Source: Pseudomonas taeanensis MS-3 (GTDB lineage Bacteria > Pseudomonadota > Gammaproteobacteria > Pseudomonadales > Pseudomonadaceae). From it: a DNA stretch of 64,000 bases. Shown here in pieces: positions 27,238 to 36,010 of the stretch; positions within the stretch are counted from its first letter, which is position 1; each line of letters opens with the position of its first letter. The notes under the pieces are model-generated. The model saw nothing but the letters and a program-made list of their open reading frames with translations. It did no database searches and was not told the DNA's origin. The position numbers and the translations under genes were made by a program. The DNA is taken from contig NZ_AWSQ01000001.1 in NCBI RefSeq assembly GCF_000498575.2, forward strand, positions 1,035,914 to 1,099,913, in the 5' to 3' direction.

Positions 27238-28293
27238 TTAACGCAACACCCTGGCATTGATCGCGTTGCGTAAGCGCTGGGCTTTAGCCGGCTGGGGGGT
27301 GTAGAACTCGGAGGATTTCAGGCCGGCCTGGTCAGGGTAGATGATGGGGTCACTCAAGAATTCTGCTGGCAGCAGCGCTTCTGCTGCGCGGTTGGGGGTC
27401 GCGTAATGAATGAACTGCGCCTGCTGGGCGGCATGTTCCGGCTCGTTGATGAAGTCGAGAAAGGCGTAGGCCAAGTCCGGTTGTTGCGCCTGCCGGGCGA
27501 GTGCGAAATAGTCGATCCAGATAGCCCCGCCCTCTTGCGGAACGACATAGCGCAGGTTTTCGTTGTGTTCTTTCAGCATGAGGGCATCCCCGCTGTACAG
27601 CAGGGCGGCGACGATGTCGCCACTGAGCAGTGGGGAGGTCTCATCGAGGGCGATGTAGTCATAGGTGCGGACGTATGGTTTCTGCTCCAGCAGCAGTGCC
27701 TCCGCTGCTCGAAGCTGATCGGGGTCGGAGCTGTTGGCGGAATAGTTCAAGGCCTTGAGGCCCATGCCAATTAATTCCCTGGCGTCTTCGATCATGGCGA
27801 TTTTCCCCTGCAGTTCGGGCTGTGGCCTGAACAGCTGCAGCCAACTGGTGATAGGCGTTTGCACCAGGTCACTGCGGTAGGCAATGCCGACCGTGCCCCA
27901 GGTATAGGGTGCACCATATACATCGGCCGCCCCGAAGACATTCTTCAATTCGGGTGCGGTGTGCTGGACGTTGGGCAGCCGGGTGTAATCCAGCGGTGCG
28001 ATCCAGCGCCGTTTGGCGTACAGCTTCAGGTCGAAACCGGCAACCAGGATAAGGTCATAGCCGCTGGCGTCGTTCTCCATCAGCTTCTGGGTGCGGTTGT
28101 CATCAGAGCTGTAGTAGCTCAGGACGACCTTGGCATCATAGCGCTGCTCGAATTTTTCGATCAGCGCCGGGTCCAGGTAGTCTGTCCAGTTGAGGATCAC
28201 CAGCTGGCGCTCGGCCGCCAGACTGGCCAGGGGCAGGTTCAAGAGTAGAAGGGCTGTTGCCAGCGATAGCAGACGAAGGAGTGATTTGGGCAT
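27238..28293 (-). CDS. Orphan polyamine-type periplasmic binding protein (PotD/PotF/NspS-like)
   Basis: A 351-aa periplasmic binding protein with signal peptide (MPKSLLRLLSLATALLLLNL to SLAAE). It has the spermidine/putrescine-binding signature: LVILNWTDYLDPALIEKFEQ at the mature N-terminus, YDLILVAGFDL, GAPYTWGTVGIAYR, DETSPLLSGDIVAALLYSGDA and the FLDFINEPEHAAQ helix. The upstream open frame (to 28389) adds a non-secretory extension, so 28293 is used as start. No permease or ATPase is near. The next gene downstream (48 bp) is a membrane GGDEF-EAL protein, so a ligand-reporting role is more likely than transport. Confidence 0.93.
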   Translation of the reverse strand: MPKSLLRLLSLATALLLLNLPLASLAAERQLVILNWTDYLDPALIEKFEQRYDAKVVLSYYSSDDNRTQKLMENDASGYDLILVAGFDLKLYAKRRWIAPLDYTRLPNVQHTAPELKNVFGAADVYGAPYTWGTVGIAYRSDLVQTPITSWLQLFRPQPELQGKIAMIEDARELIGMGLKALNYSANSSDPDQLRAAEALLLEQKPYVRTYDYIALDETSPLLSGDIVAALLYSGDALMLKEHNENLRYVVPQEGGAIWIDYFALARQAQQPDLAYAFLDFINEPEHAAQQAQFIHYATPNRAAEALLPAEFLSDPIIYPDQAGLKSSEFYTPQPAKAQRLRNAINARVLR

Positions 28294-28516
28294 TAACAAT
28301 ATCCCTATGAAGGAAGCGGCCACACAGAATGCTAGTCGGCTCTTGGACGTGCGTGCTGAATACTGGCAATTCGCCGGTGCATGGGTCAAGGGATAGCCTA
28401 GCGCTGGTAATTACGGCACGCAGCCACTGTTGCCTTGGCAGTTGAGGCATGCGCATGCGAGCAGAGTAAGCTGCAATGTAGCTGCTTTGGCGCGGATAAT
28501 TACAAGAGGATCAAGC

Positions 28517-29680
28517 ATGCATCCGTTTAGCTTCGCCACCACCGCGCAGATCATCTGCGAATCCGGCTCGGCCCACCGCCTGGCCACGCTGTGCCAGGAG
28601 CGCGGCGCTCAGTCGGTATTGATCGTCACCGACCCTGGCATCACCCGGCTCGGCCTGCTCGCCGAGGTGCTTGCCGGGTTTCTGCGCGAGGGGGTGACCG
28701 CCCAGGTGTTCGACCAGGTGGTGGCCGACCCACCGGAGGCCATAGTGCTCAACGCCGTCGCGCAGGCCAGGGCGCTCAAGGCGCAGTTGATCATCGGCTT
28801 CGGCGGCGGCAGCTCGATGGACGTGGCCAAGCTGGTGGCCTTGCTGGCGCATCCGCAGTGCGCGCAGACCCTGGCGGATATCTATGGCGTCGGCAATGCC
28901 AAGGGCCAGCGCCTGCCGCTGATCCAGGTGCCGACCACCGCCGGAACCGGTTCGGAAGTGACCCAGGTGGCGATTGTCACCACGGGGGCGACCACCAAGC
29001 TGGGTGTGGTCTCGCCGTTGCTCTTGCCTGATCTGGCGCTGCTGGATGCCGACCTGACCCTAGGCTTGCCGCCTGCGGTGACCGCCGCCACTGGCATCGA
29101 CGCCATGGTGCACGCCATCGAGGCCTACACCAGTGCGCTGAAGAAGAACCCGCTGTCCGACCTGCTGGCCCGTGAGGCGCTGCGCCTGCTGGCCGCCAAC
29201 CTCGACGAGGCGGTGCACAATGGCGGCAACCGCGAGGCCCGTCAGGCCATGTTGCTCGGCGCCTGCCTGGCCGGGCAGGCCTTCGCCAACGCCCCGGTGG
29301 CGGCGGTGCATGCGCTGGCCTATCCGCTCGGTGGGCACTTCCACATTCCCCATGGCCTGTCCAATGCACTGGTGTTGCCGCATGTGCTGGGCTTCAACGC
29401 CTCGGTTGCCGCGCCGCTGTACGCCGAACTGGCGCCGCTGGTGCTCGGCGACAAGTTGCGGCCCGGCAATGCCATGGCGCAGACCGAGCAGTTCATCGGC
29501 GCCCTGGCCGATTTCAGTGAGCGCAGCGGCTTGCCCACCTGTCTGCGCGATGCCGGGGTGACGGAGAGCATGCTGCCGCAGTTGGCGGCCGACGCCATGC
29601 TGCAACAACGCCTGCTGGTCAACAATCCACGCGAGATGACCGAGGCGCACGCCCTGGCGATCTATCAGGTGGCGTACTGA
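28517..29680 (+). CDS. Iron-containing alcohol dehydrogenase
   Basis: A 387-aa group III (Fe-dependent) alcohol dehydrogenase. NAD-binding IIGFGGGSSMDVAK is near residue 95 and QVPTTAGTGSEVTQVAI near 137. The metal ligands are in TGIDAMVHAIEAY (Asp/His, about 195-210) and in the HALAYPLGGHFHIPHGLSNA segment (His residues, about 255-275). Family members interconvert alcohols and aldehydes such as butanol, 1,3-propanediol or lactaldehyde. Substrate is not predictable. The ATG at 28517 has AGAGGA upstream. A hotdog thioesterase follows 191 bp later on the same strand. Confidence 0.94.
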   Translation: MHPFSFATTAQIICESGSAHRLATLCQERGAQSVLIVTDPGITRLGLLAEVLAGFLREGVTAQVFDQVVADPPEAIVLNAVAQARALKAQLIIGFGGGSSMDVAKLVALLAHPQCAQTLADIYGVGNAKGQRLPLIQVPTTAGTGSEVTQVAIVTTGATTKLGVVSPLLLPDLALLDADLTLGLPPAVTAATGIDAMVHAIEAYTSALKKNPLSDLLAREALRLLAANLDEAVHNGGNREARQAMLLGACLAGQAFANAPVAAVHALAYPLGGHFHIPHGLSNALVLPHVLGFNASVAAPLYAELAPLVLGDKLRPGNAMAQTEQFIGALADFSERSGLPTCLRDAGVTESMLPQLAADAMLQQRLLVNNPREMTEAHALAIYQVAY

Positions 29681-29780
29681 GTGAGGAGGGTGGCGGTCGC
29701 TGTGTACCTCGACCTTGAACTCGCCGATTGATCGATGAGGCGCGATTCACTCTTCGAGGCTGCCCCACACCGACAGGGTA

Positions 29781-29803
29781 TCCCCGGATTTCATCCGGGC
29801 TAC
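29781..29803. repeat. Single arm of a REP-type repeat
   Basis: A 23-bp sequence differing by one base from the right arm of the palindrome at 47832-47854. It occurs here without a clear partner, a common remnant of dispersed extragenic palindromes. Confidence 0.6.
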
Positions 29804-29871
29804 GGACTGGAGTCTTTTGTGGCCTTGGCCGCGAAGCTTTGTACAACAGTGGCGAACAACAAGGACATCAG

Positions 29872-30309
29872 ATGAGCCAACCCCAGCACCTGCGCAGCGA
29901 CTACGCGCATTTCCAGCCGATCAGCACGCGCTGGCACGACAACGACCTCTACGGCCACGTGAATAACGTCACCTACTACAGCTATTTCGACAGCGCGGTG
30001 AACGCCTACCTGATCGAGGTCGGCGGTCTGGATATCCACAACGGCGAGGTGGTCGGCTTCGTGGTCAGCTCGGCCTGCGACTACTTCGCCTCCATCGCCT
30101 TCCCCGAGCGCATCGAGATCGGCCTGCGGGTCGGCAAACTGGGCAACAGCTCGGTGCAATACGAACTGGCCGTGTTCAAGGCCGGCGAGGACGAGGCCTG
30201 CGCGGCGGGGCGCTTCGTGCACGTGTTCGTCGATCGTGCGAGCAACCGCCCGGTGGCGATCCCGCAGCCGTTGCGCGAGGCGCTGGCGGCGCTGCTAGTA
30301 GGCGAGTGA
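29872..30309 (+). CDS. Hotdog-fold acyl-CoA thioesterase (4HBT/YbgC type)
   Basis: A 145-aa single hotdog protein. RWHDNDLYGHVNNVTYYSYFDSA near residue 20 contains the D-x-x-GHVNN-x-Y motif with the catalytic Asp typical of the 4-hydroxybenzoyl-CoA/YbgC thioesterase group. Such enzymes release free acids from acyl-CoA. The N-terminal extension of the open frame is not conserved, and AAGGA precedes the start at 29872. It is unrelated in subtype to the PaaI-type enzyme at 3.1-3.5 kb. Confidence 0.92.
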   Translation: MSQPQHLRSDYAHFQPISTRWHDNDLYGHVNNVTYYSYFDSAVNAYLIEVGGLDIHNGEVVGFVVSSACDYFASIAFPERIEIGLRVGKLGNSSVQYELAVFKAGEDEACAAGRFVHVFVDRASNRPVAIPQPLREALAALLVGE

Positions 30310-30370
30310 CCGCTCTGTTCGGTGGCAGCGACGAAGCAATCTTTGCTCGGTCTAAAGGTGCTGCAAATAT

Positions 30371-31678
30371 TTAACCGACAGCCGAATGTGGCTGATCGAC
30401 CAGGGCCGCGCGGCGACCGCGCTTGAGGTCGACGCTGGCGAGCAGCAGCAGGCCGATGACGAAATAGCTGCCGGTGATCAGCATCGCCTGACGGTGGTCA
30501 CCGCCGCTCAGCCAGCTGCTCAGACCGTAGGTCATGGGGCCGAGGATCGACGCCAGTTTCACCGCCTGGCCCCACAGGCCGAAGAACTCCGCCAGGCGTG
30601 TCGGCGGCGCGAGCAGGCCGACGATGGCGCGTCCGGCTGACTGGCTGGCGCCCATGCACAGCCCGGCGATATTCGCCGCCAGCCAGAACAGCGGCGGGCC
30701 CTCGGCGGCCCAGGCCAGGCCGATCATCAGCATCCAGCCGAGCAGGGTCAGGCTCAGGGTGGCGACATGGCCGAGGCGATCCTGCAGGTGACCGAACAGC
30801 ACGGCGCCGACCGAGGCGGTAACGTTGACCAAGAGAATCAGCATCAGGGTGTCCTGGGTGCTGAAGCCCATCACCTGATCGGCGTAGATGGCGGCCAGGG
30901 TGATCACCGCGGAGATCCCGGCCTGGTAGCTGACGGTGCATGCCAGGAAGCGCAGCAGGTCGCGATAGCGCCCGGCCTCGCGCAGGGTCTGGGCAAAACG
31001 CGCGAAGGCCACCCTGGCGCTGTGCTTGGCGCCGGCTTGCAGCTGCGGCTGGCTGCGTTCGCGCAGGAACAGGAAGGTCGGCAGGCTGGCCAGGGCGAAC
31101 AGCGCCGCGGTGATCAGCATGCACACAGGCACAAACTGCGCCGCCGTCTGGCCGTGGGCCTGAGCCCAGCTGACATAGGCCAGACTGGCGCCGAGGCTGA
31201 CCAGGCCGCCGAGGTAGCCGAAGCCCCAGCCCCAGCCGGAGACCCGGCCCAGGGCATCGGTGCGGGCGATTTCGGGAAGGAAGGCGGCGATCAGGTTCTC
31301 GCCGCTGCCGAAGCACAGGCTCGACAGCACGATGAACAGCACCGCGATGCCCAGGGTTCCCGGTCCGGCCAGTGCCAGCGCGGCGGTGCTGGCGACACAG
31401 CCGAGGGTGCAGAGCAGCAGCAGGCGTTTCTTGCAGGCGTAGGCGTCGGCGTAGGCGCCGAGCAGCGGTGCGCTGAGGATGATCAGGGCGTAGGAGAGGG
31501 ACAGGGCGCTGGTCCAGGCCAGGGTGCCCCAGGTCGCACCGCCGGCCACCACGCCGACGAAGTAGGCGCTGAACACCGCGGTGATCACCACCGTGGTGTA
31601 GCCGGAGTTGGCGAAGTCGTACATCGCCCAGGCCCAGACTTCGCGGCGGCTCACACCGGGGGCAAGGTTGGCTGACAT
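30371..31678 (-). CDS. MFS transporter, UMF1/Atg22-like
   Basis: A 435-aa polytopic membrane protein with about twelve hydrophobic segments. The N-terminus VSRREVWAWAMYDFANSGYTTVVITAVFS is the signature of the UMF1 (Atg22-like) branch of the major facilitator superfamily. GSGENLIAAFLPEIA and SAGRAIVGLLAPPTRLAEFFGLWG also fit that branch. Yeast relatives export amino acids from the vacuole, but bacterial substrates are largely unknown. GGAGAG precedes the start. It converges on the thioesterase gene. Confidence 0.9.
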   Translation of the reverse strand: MSANLAPGVSRREVWAWAMYDFANSGYTTVVITAVFSAYFVGVVAGGATWGTLAWTSALSLSYALIILSAPLLGAYADAYACKKRLLLLCTLGCVASTAALALAGPGTLGIAVLFIVLSSLCFGSGENLIAAFLPEIARTDALGRVSGWGWGFGYLGGLVSLGASLAYVSWAQAHGQTAAQFVPVCMLITAALFALASLPTFLFLRERSQPQLQAGAKHSARVAFARFAQTLREAGRYRDLLRFLACTVSYQAGISAVITLAAIYADQVMGFSTQDTLMLILLVNVTASVGAVLFGHLQDRLGHVATLSLTLLGWMLMIGLAWAAEGPPLFWLAANIAGLCMGASQSAGRAIVGLLAPPTRLAEFFGLWGQAVKLASILGPMTYGLSSWLSGGDHRQAMLITGSYFVIGLLLLASVDLKRGRRAALVDQPHSAVG

Positions 31679-31971
31679 GGCGGTCTCTCCTCGGCGATCA
31701 GGCGCCTTCCAGCAAGCGTAGTGGCCCGTGGAGCCAGTTCAACTCAGCAGCTCGCCGTACTGGTCTCGGCAGGCTGTGCGGTCTGCCGTCGAACGCAGGC
31801 GTTATTCCACGGAAGCGGACGCTGACCGCCAATCTGACTGGCGAAAGACGCCCTAGGTATAACCACAGCTGCGCTATGGGCCAGAGGTTATTATCGCCGG
31901 CGGCGGCAGAGGCTTATTGTTCACTGGCGTGGGCAGTCGCCAGCACTGCCCTGTCGTGCGAGGGGCCGCCT
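31679..31971. promoter_or_regulatory. Divergent intergenic region, UMF1 carrier / FAAL fusion
   Basis: A 293-bp divergent spacer that must hold promoters for both flanking genes. The ribosome-binding sites are visible at each end. No palindromic operator stands out. Confidence 0.35.
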
Positions 31972-34809
31972 ATGACTCGTTTACCTCATGCCACCAGCAG
32001 CACACCCAGCTCCGAGAGGTCTGCGGAAAAACTGCTGGAGATCGTTCGGCAAACCGTGGCCGAATTGCGCCCGTACGCTGCCGAGGGTTTGCGAGTGAGC
32101 TTGCACAGCGTACTGGATCGCGACCTGGGCTTGGACAGCCTGGCGCGGGTGGAGCTGTGGTCACGGGTCGAGCGTGAGTTCGGCGTGCGCTTGCCCGAGG
32201 AGCTGTTCGCCGCGGCGGAGACCCCGGATGATCTGTTGCATGCCCTGCAGCACTTCGAGTGCGCCGCACCGGAGCCTCAGCAGGGGGGCGATGACTACCG
32301 GCCAACCGCGCTGACCGACGACCTGGCGCCGGACCAGGCGCAGACCCTGGTCGAGGTGTTGGACTGGCACGTGCAGCGACATCCTCAGCGCATCCATGTG
32401 CGCCTGTTGGGCGACGCCGAGCAGAGCGACGATATCAGCTATGCCGCCTTGCGCGAGGGCGCCGCAGCCGTGGCCGCCGGCCTGCAGCGCCGCGGTCTGA
32501 GTCCCGGGCAGCGGGTGGCGTTGATGCTGCCCACCGGCCGCGATTTTCTCCATGGCTTCTTCGGTATTCTCCTGGCCGGCGGTGTGCCGGTGCCCATCTA
32601 CCCGCCCATGCGTCTGTCGCAGATCGAGGAGCATCTGCGGCGCCAGGCCGGCATTCTCGGCAACGCCGAGGCCTGCATGCTCATCACCGTGGTCCAGGCC
32701 AAGCTGCTGGCCCGGCTGCTCAAGCCGCAGGTGCCGAGCCTGCACGAAATCGTCACGGTGGCCGAGCTCGGCGCCGACTCCGATGCCTTCGTCGCGCCCT
32801 TGCGCCAGGCGCAGGACCTCGCTTTTTTGCAGTACACCTCGGGCAGTACCGGCCAGCCCAAGGGGGTGATGGTCAGCCATGCCAATCTGCTGGCCAATCT
32901 GCGGGCCATGGGCCGGGCGTTACGGGTCAGCGGCGATGACGTATTCGTCAGCTGGCTGCCGATGTACCACGACATGGGCCTGATCGGCGCCTGGTTCGGC
33001 AGTCTGTACTACGGCTTTCCTCTGGTGCTGATGTCGCCGCTGGGCTTCCTCGCCCGGCCGGCGCGCTGGCTGTGGGCCATCCATCGCTATGGCGGCACCC
33101 TCTCGGCGGCGCCGAACTTCGCCTATGAGCTGTGCCTGAGCAAACTCGACGAGGCCGTGCTGGAGGGGCTGGATCTGCGTCGCTGGCGCCTGGCGCTGAA
33201 CGGCGCCGAACCGGTCAACCCCGACACCCTGCAGCGTTTCGCCGAGCGTTTCGCTGGCTATGGCCTGGCCGCCAGTGCGCTCACCCCGGTGTATGGTTTG
33301 GCCGAGGCGACCCTGGGCGCGGCCTTCCCGCCGCTGGAGCGCGGACCCTTGATCGATCGCGTGCAGCGCGAGGCGTTCCAGGCGCGCGGCAAGGCACTAA
33401 CCGCCGCCGCGGACGCAAGTAATGTGCTGCGTTTCGTCGCCAGCGGCCGGCCGTTGCCAGGGCACCAGTTGCGTATCGTCGATGGCAGTGGCATCGAACT
33501 GCCCGAGCGCACCGAAGGGCACCTGCAGTTCAAGGGGCCGTCGACCACCGGCGGTTACTTCCGCAATCCGCAGGAGAGCCAGCGCGTGCGGCATGGCGAC
33601 TGGCTGGACTCGCTCGACCTGGGCTACATGGCCGCGGGTGAGGTCTACCTCAGCGGCCGGGTCAAGGACCTGATCATCCGCGGCGGGCGCAACATCTACC
33701 CCTACGACATCGAGACGGCAGTCGGCAACCTGCCGGGCCTGCGCAAAGGCTGTGTGGCGGTGTTCGGCTGTGGCGATGCGGCCAGCGGCAGTGAGCGGCT
33801 GGTGGTGCTGGCGGAAACCCGTGAGCAGGAGCCGGCGGCGCGACAAGGCTTGCAGCAGGCGATCAGCCGGGTCGCCCTCGACCTCACCGGCGTGCCGCCG
33901 GACGATATCGTGCTGGCGCCTCCGCACAGCGTGCTGAAGACCTCCAGCGGCAAGATCCGTCGCGCCGCCAGTCGCGAATTGTATGAGCGTGGTGAAGTGG
34001 GCCAGCCGCAGCGTGCGGTGTGGCGACAACTGCTGCGCCTGCTGCAGGCGGCCGTGCAGGCGCAAGCCGGGCGTTATTGGCGAGCGCTGTGCGCGGCGCT
34101 GTATGCCGCTTACTTCTGGATCTTGCTGCTGCTGATCGGCAGCCTGACCTGGCTGGCGGTGGCGCTGCTGCCGCGCCTGGCCTGGTGTCGCCGGATGGTG
34201 CGAATGGCCGCGCGGCTGTTCTTGCACCTGGCCGGGGTGCCACTGAGCGTCGAGGGTTTGGCTCAGCTACGCCTACCGGAGGTGCGCGTGCTGGTCGCCA
34301 ACCATGCCAGCTACCTGGATGGGCTGGCGCTCTGCGCGGTGCTGCCGGCCGAGTTCAGTTTTGTGGCCAAGCGCGAGTTGGCCGAGCAACGAATTGCCGG
34401 GCGCTTCCTGCGCAAGCTGGGCACCTGTTTCGTCGAGCGCTTCGATGTACAGCGCAGCGCCGCCGATACCGAGCGCCTGGCCACTGCCTTGCAGGCCGGA
34501 CAATCGCTGGTGTTTTTTCCGGAGGGCACCCTGACCCGCGAGCCGGGCCTGCTGCCGTTTCGCATGGGCGCCTTCGTGCTCGCCGCGCGCACCGATGTGC
34601 CGCTGCTGCCAGTGGCCATACGCGGCTCGCGGATGGTCCTGCGTGACGGCCAATGGTTCCCCCATCGCGGTGAGATTCGGGTCAGCGTCTGCGGTCATTT
34701 GCTGGCACAGGGCCGCGACTGGCTGGATGCAATCAAGCTGCGCGACCAGGCGCGGCAAGTGCTGCTGCAACGCCTGGACGAGCCCGATCGGCTGCTGCTG
34801 GCGAGTTGA
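31972..34809 (+). CDS. Acyl carrier / fatty acyl-AMP ligase / PlsC-type acyltransferase fusion
   Basis: A 945-aa multidomain lipid enzyme. Residues 15-95 form an acyl carrier domain with the phosphopantetheine Ser in RDLGLDSLAR (about residue 56). Residues 115-690 are an adenylation domain of the fatty acyl-AMP ligase type: LQYTSGSTGQPKGVMVSHAN, the FAAL-like SPLGFLARPARWLWAIHRYGG and APNFAYELC, GRVKDLIIRGGRNIYPYDIE, and a terminal TSSGKIRR with the Lys. A membrane helix lies near 705-735. Residues 760-930 are a PlsC-type acyltransferase with NHASYLDG (HxxxxD) and FFPEGTLTREPG. It plausibly activates a fatty acid, loads it on its own carrier and passes it to a lysolipid, an analogue of E. coli Aas with a different domain order. 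The ATG at 31972 has AGGGG upstream. Confidence 0.9.
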   Translation: MTRLPHATSSTPSSERSAEKLLEIVRQTVAELRPYAAEGLRVSLHSVLDRDLGLDSLARVELWSRVEREFGVRLPEELFAAAETPDDLLHALQHFECAAPEPQQGGDDYRPTALTDDLAPDQAQTLVEVLDWHVQRHPQRIHVRLLGDAEQSDDISYAALREGAAAVAAGLQRRGLSPGQRVALMLPTGRDFLHGFFGILLAGGVPVPIYPPMRLSQIEEHLRRQAGILGNAEACMLITVVQAKLLARLLKPQVPSLHEIVTVAELGADSDAFVAPLRQAQDLAFLQYTSGSTGQPKGVMVSHANLLANLRAMGRALRVSGDDVFVSWLPMYHDMGLIGAWFGSLYYGFPLVLMSPLGFLARPARWLWAIHRYGGTLSAAPNFAYELCLSKLDEAVLEGLDLRRWRLALNGAEPVNPDTLQRFAERFAGYGLAASALTPVYGLAEATLGAAFPPLERGPLIDRVQREAFQARGKALTAAADASNVLRFVASGRPLPGHQLRIVDGSGIELPERTEGHLQFKGPSTTGGYFRNPQESQRVRHGDWLDSLDLGYMAAGEVYLSGRVKDLIIRGGRNIYPYDIETAVGNLPGLRKGCVAVFGCGDAASGSERLVVLAETREQEPAARQGLQQAISRVALDLTGVPPDDIVLAPPHSVLKTSSGKIRRAASRELYERGEVGQPQRAVWRQLLRLLQAAVQAQAGRYWRALCAALYAAYFWILLLLIGSLTWLAVALLPRLAWCRRMVRMAARLFLHLAGVPLSVEGLAQLRLPEVRVLVANHASYLDGLALCAVLPAEFSFVAKRELAEQRIAGRFLRKLGTCFVERFDVQRSAADTERLATALQAGQSLVFFPEGTLTREPGLLPFRMGAFVLAARTDVPLLPVAIRGSRMVLRDGQWFPHRGEIRVSVCGHLLAQGRDWLDAIKLRDQARQVLLQRLDEPDRLLLAS

Positions 34810-34832
34810 TTCATGCCCAGCAGCAGGCAGCA

Positions 34833-34856
34833 AAAAGCCCGCCGAGGCGGGCTTCT
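34833..34856 (-). terminator. Terminator between convergent genes
   Basis: AGCCCGCC / GGCGGGCT stem with a short loop. On the minus strand it is followed by five T, serving the glycine-zipper gene; on the plus strand the T run is interrupted, so bidirectional use is possible but weaker. Confidence 0.75.
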
Positions 34857-34869
34857 TAGCGAGCGTGGA

Positions 34870-35319
34870 TCAGTGGTGTTTGTGTTTCTTGTGCTTCTTG
34901 TGTTTGTGCTTATGTCCATGGTCGTGGTCATGACCATGGCCGTCATAGCTGTCTCGGCGGCTGTCGTTGGCCATCTCGTTACCCAGTGCGCCGCCGGCGG
35001 CGCCACCGAGACCGGCACCGATGGTCGAGCCGGTACTGCCGCCGAGTTTGCCACCGATCACCGAGCCGCCTGCGGCACCCAAGCCGCCGCCCAGGGCCGC
35101 TTCGGTCTTGTTGCCGTCTCGCGCGGTGATGACTCCACCGGCCGCGCCGCCAACCCCGGCGCCGACCGCCGCGCCGGTGCTGCCACCGACTTGTTGGCCG
35201 ATCACGTTGCCGAGGACGCCGCCAACACCACTGCCGATGGCGACCTTGCTGCTATCGCCGGCAAAGGCGGCGGGTATGCTCAGGGCGCTCAGTAACAGCG
35301 CAGAAATAAGTGTGCGCAT
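34870..35319 (-). CDS. Glycine-zipper exported protein with His/Lys-rich tail
   Basis: A 149-aa protein with a signal peptide (MRTLISALLLSALSIPAAFA) and repeated glycine-zipper segments (GSGVGGVLGNVIGQQVGG, AVGAGVGGAAGG, AALGGGLGAAGG, TIGAGLGGAAGGALGN), the type that packs in membranes. The C-terminus is a run rich in His, Lys and Asp (DGHGHDHDHGHKHKHKKHKKHK), which could bind metal ions or polyanions. It is the second of two tandem paralogues, following the other by 208 bp on the same strand. Function unknown. Confidence 0.8.
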   Translation of the reverse strand: MRTLISALLLSALSIPAAFAGDSSKVAIGSGVGGVLGNVIGQQVGGSTGAAVGAGVGGAAGGVITARDGNKTEAALGGGLGAAGGSVIGGKLGGSTGSTIGAGLGGAAGGALGNEMANDSRRDSYDGHGHDHDHGHKHKHKKHKKHKHH

Positions 35320-35527
35320 AGGGAAGACCTCAAAAAGAATCGGATGCCCGGGTTTCGGGCCTGTCAGCAGCGAACGCTTGCCAAGCTGGTGGCGCATTCT
35401 TCGGTCGCTCGGCTAAGCCGGCAACGTTCATCTGCAACCCTGTATTAGGTTCTGATCTATCAACAAGTTCCCCTCCGCTGGTAGCGAGGGGGCTCTTCGT
35501 GGTCACCCGCTAGCGTGCGATGGAGTC

Positions 35528-36010
35528 TCAATCGTCGTAGTGGTGACGGTGCTTGCGATGCTTGCGGTGTTTGTGGCCGTGGCCGTGGCCATGCCCGTGA
35601 CGGTGACGGTCATCACGGTAGCGGTGGCCGTCACGGTAATCGCGACGATCGTCGTCGCGGCCGCCGAAGTTGTTGCCCAGGGCGCCACCGGCACCGCCAC
35701 CGAGGGCCGCGCCGATCAGGCTGCCGCTGGTGCCGCCGAGTTGCCGGCCGATGACGTTGCCACCAGCGCCACCGAGGGCGCCGCCGATGGCCGCTTCGGT
35801 ACGGCTGTGACGGTCGGCACCGACCACGCTGCCGGCCGCACCACCGACACCGGCACCAATGGCACCGCCGGTGTTACCGCCGACCTGCTGGCCGACCACC
35901 GCGCCGAGCACCCCACCCAGGGCGCCACCAATACCGGCTGAGGTATTACCCGCGAACGCGGCGCCACTGGCCAGGCTCAGGGACAGAACAAGCATCGAGG
36001 AGTACTTCAT
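35528..36010 (-). CDS. Glycine-zipper exported protein with His/Arg-rich tail (paralogue)
   Basis: A 160-aa paralogue of the next gene downstream, with the same plan: signal peptide (MKYSSMLVLSLSLASGAAFAG), four glycine-zipper blocks (for example GIGGALGGVLGAVVGQQVGG and LIGAALGGGAGGALGNNFGG), then a tail rich in Arg, Asp and His (RDDDRRDYRDGHRYRDD, HGHGHGHGHKHRKHRK). GGAGG precedes the start at 36010. The close sequence and shared layout indicate a tandem duplication. Function unknown. Confidence 0.8.
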   Translation of the reverse strand: MKYSSMLVLSLSLASGAAFAGNTSAGIGGALGGVLGAVVGQQVGGNTGGAIGAGVGGAAGSVVGADRHSRTEAAIGGALGGAGGNVIGRQLGGTSGSLIGAALGGGAGGALGNNFGGRDDDRRDYRDGHRYRDDRHRHGHGHGHGHKHRKHRKHRHHYDD

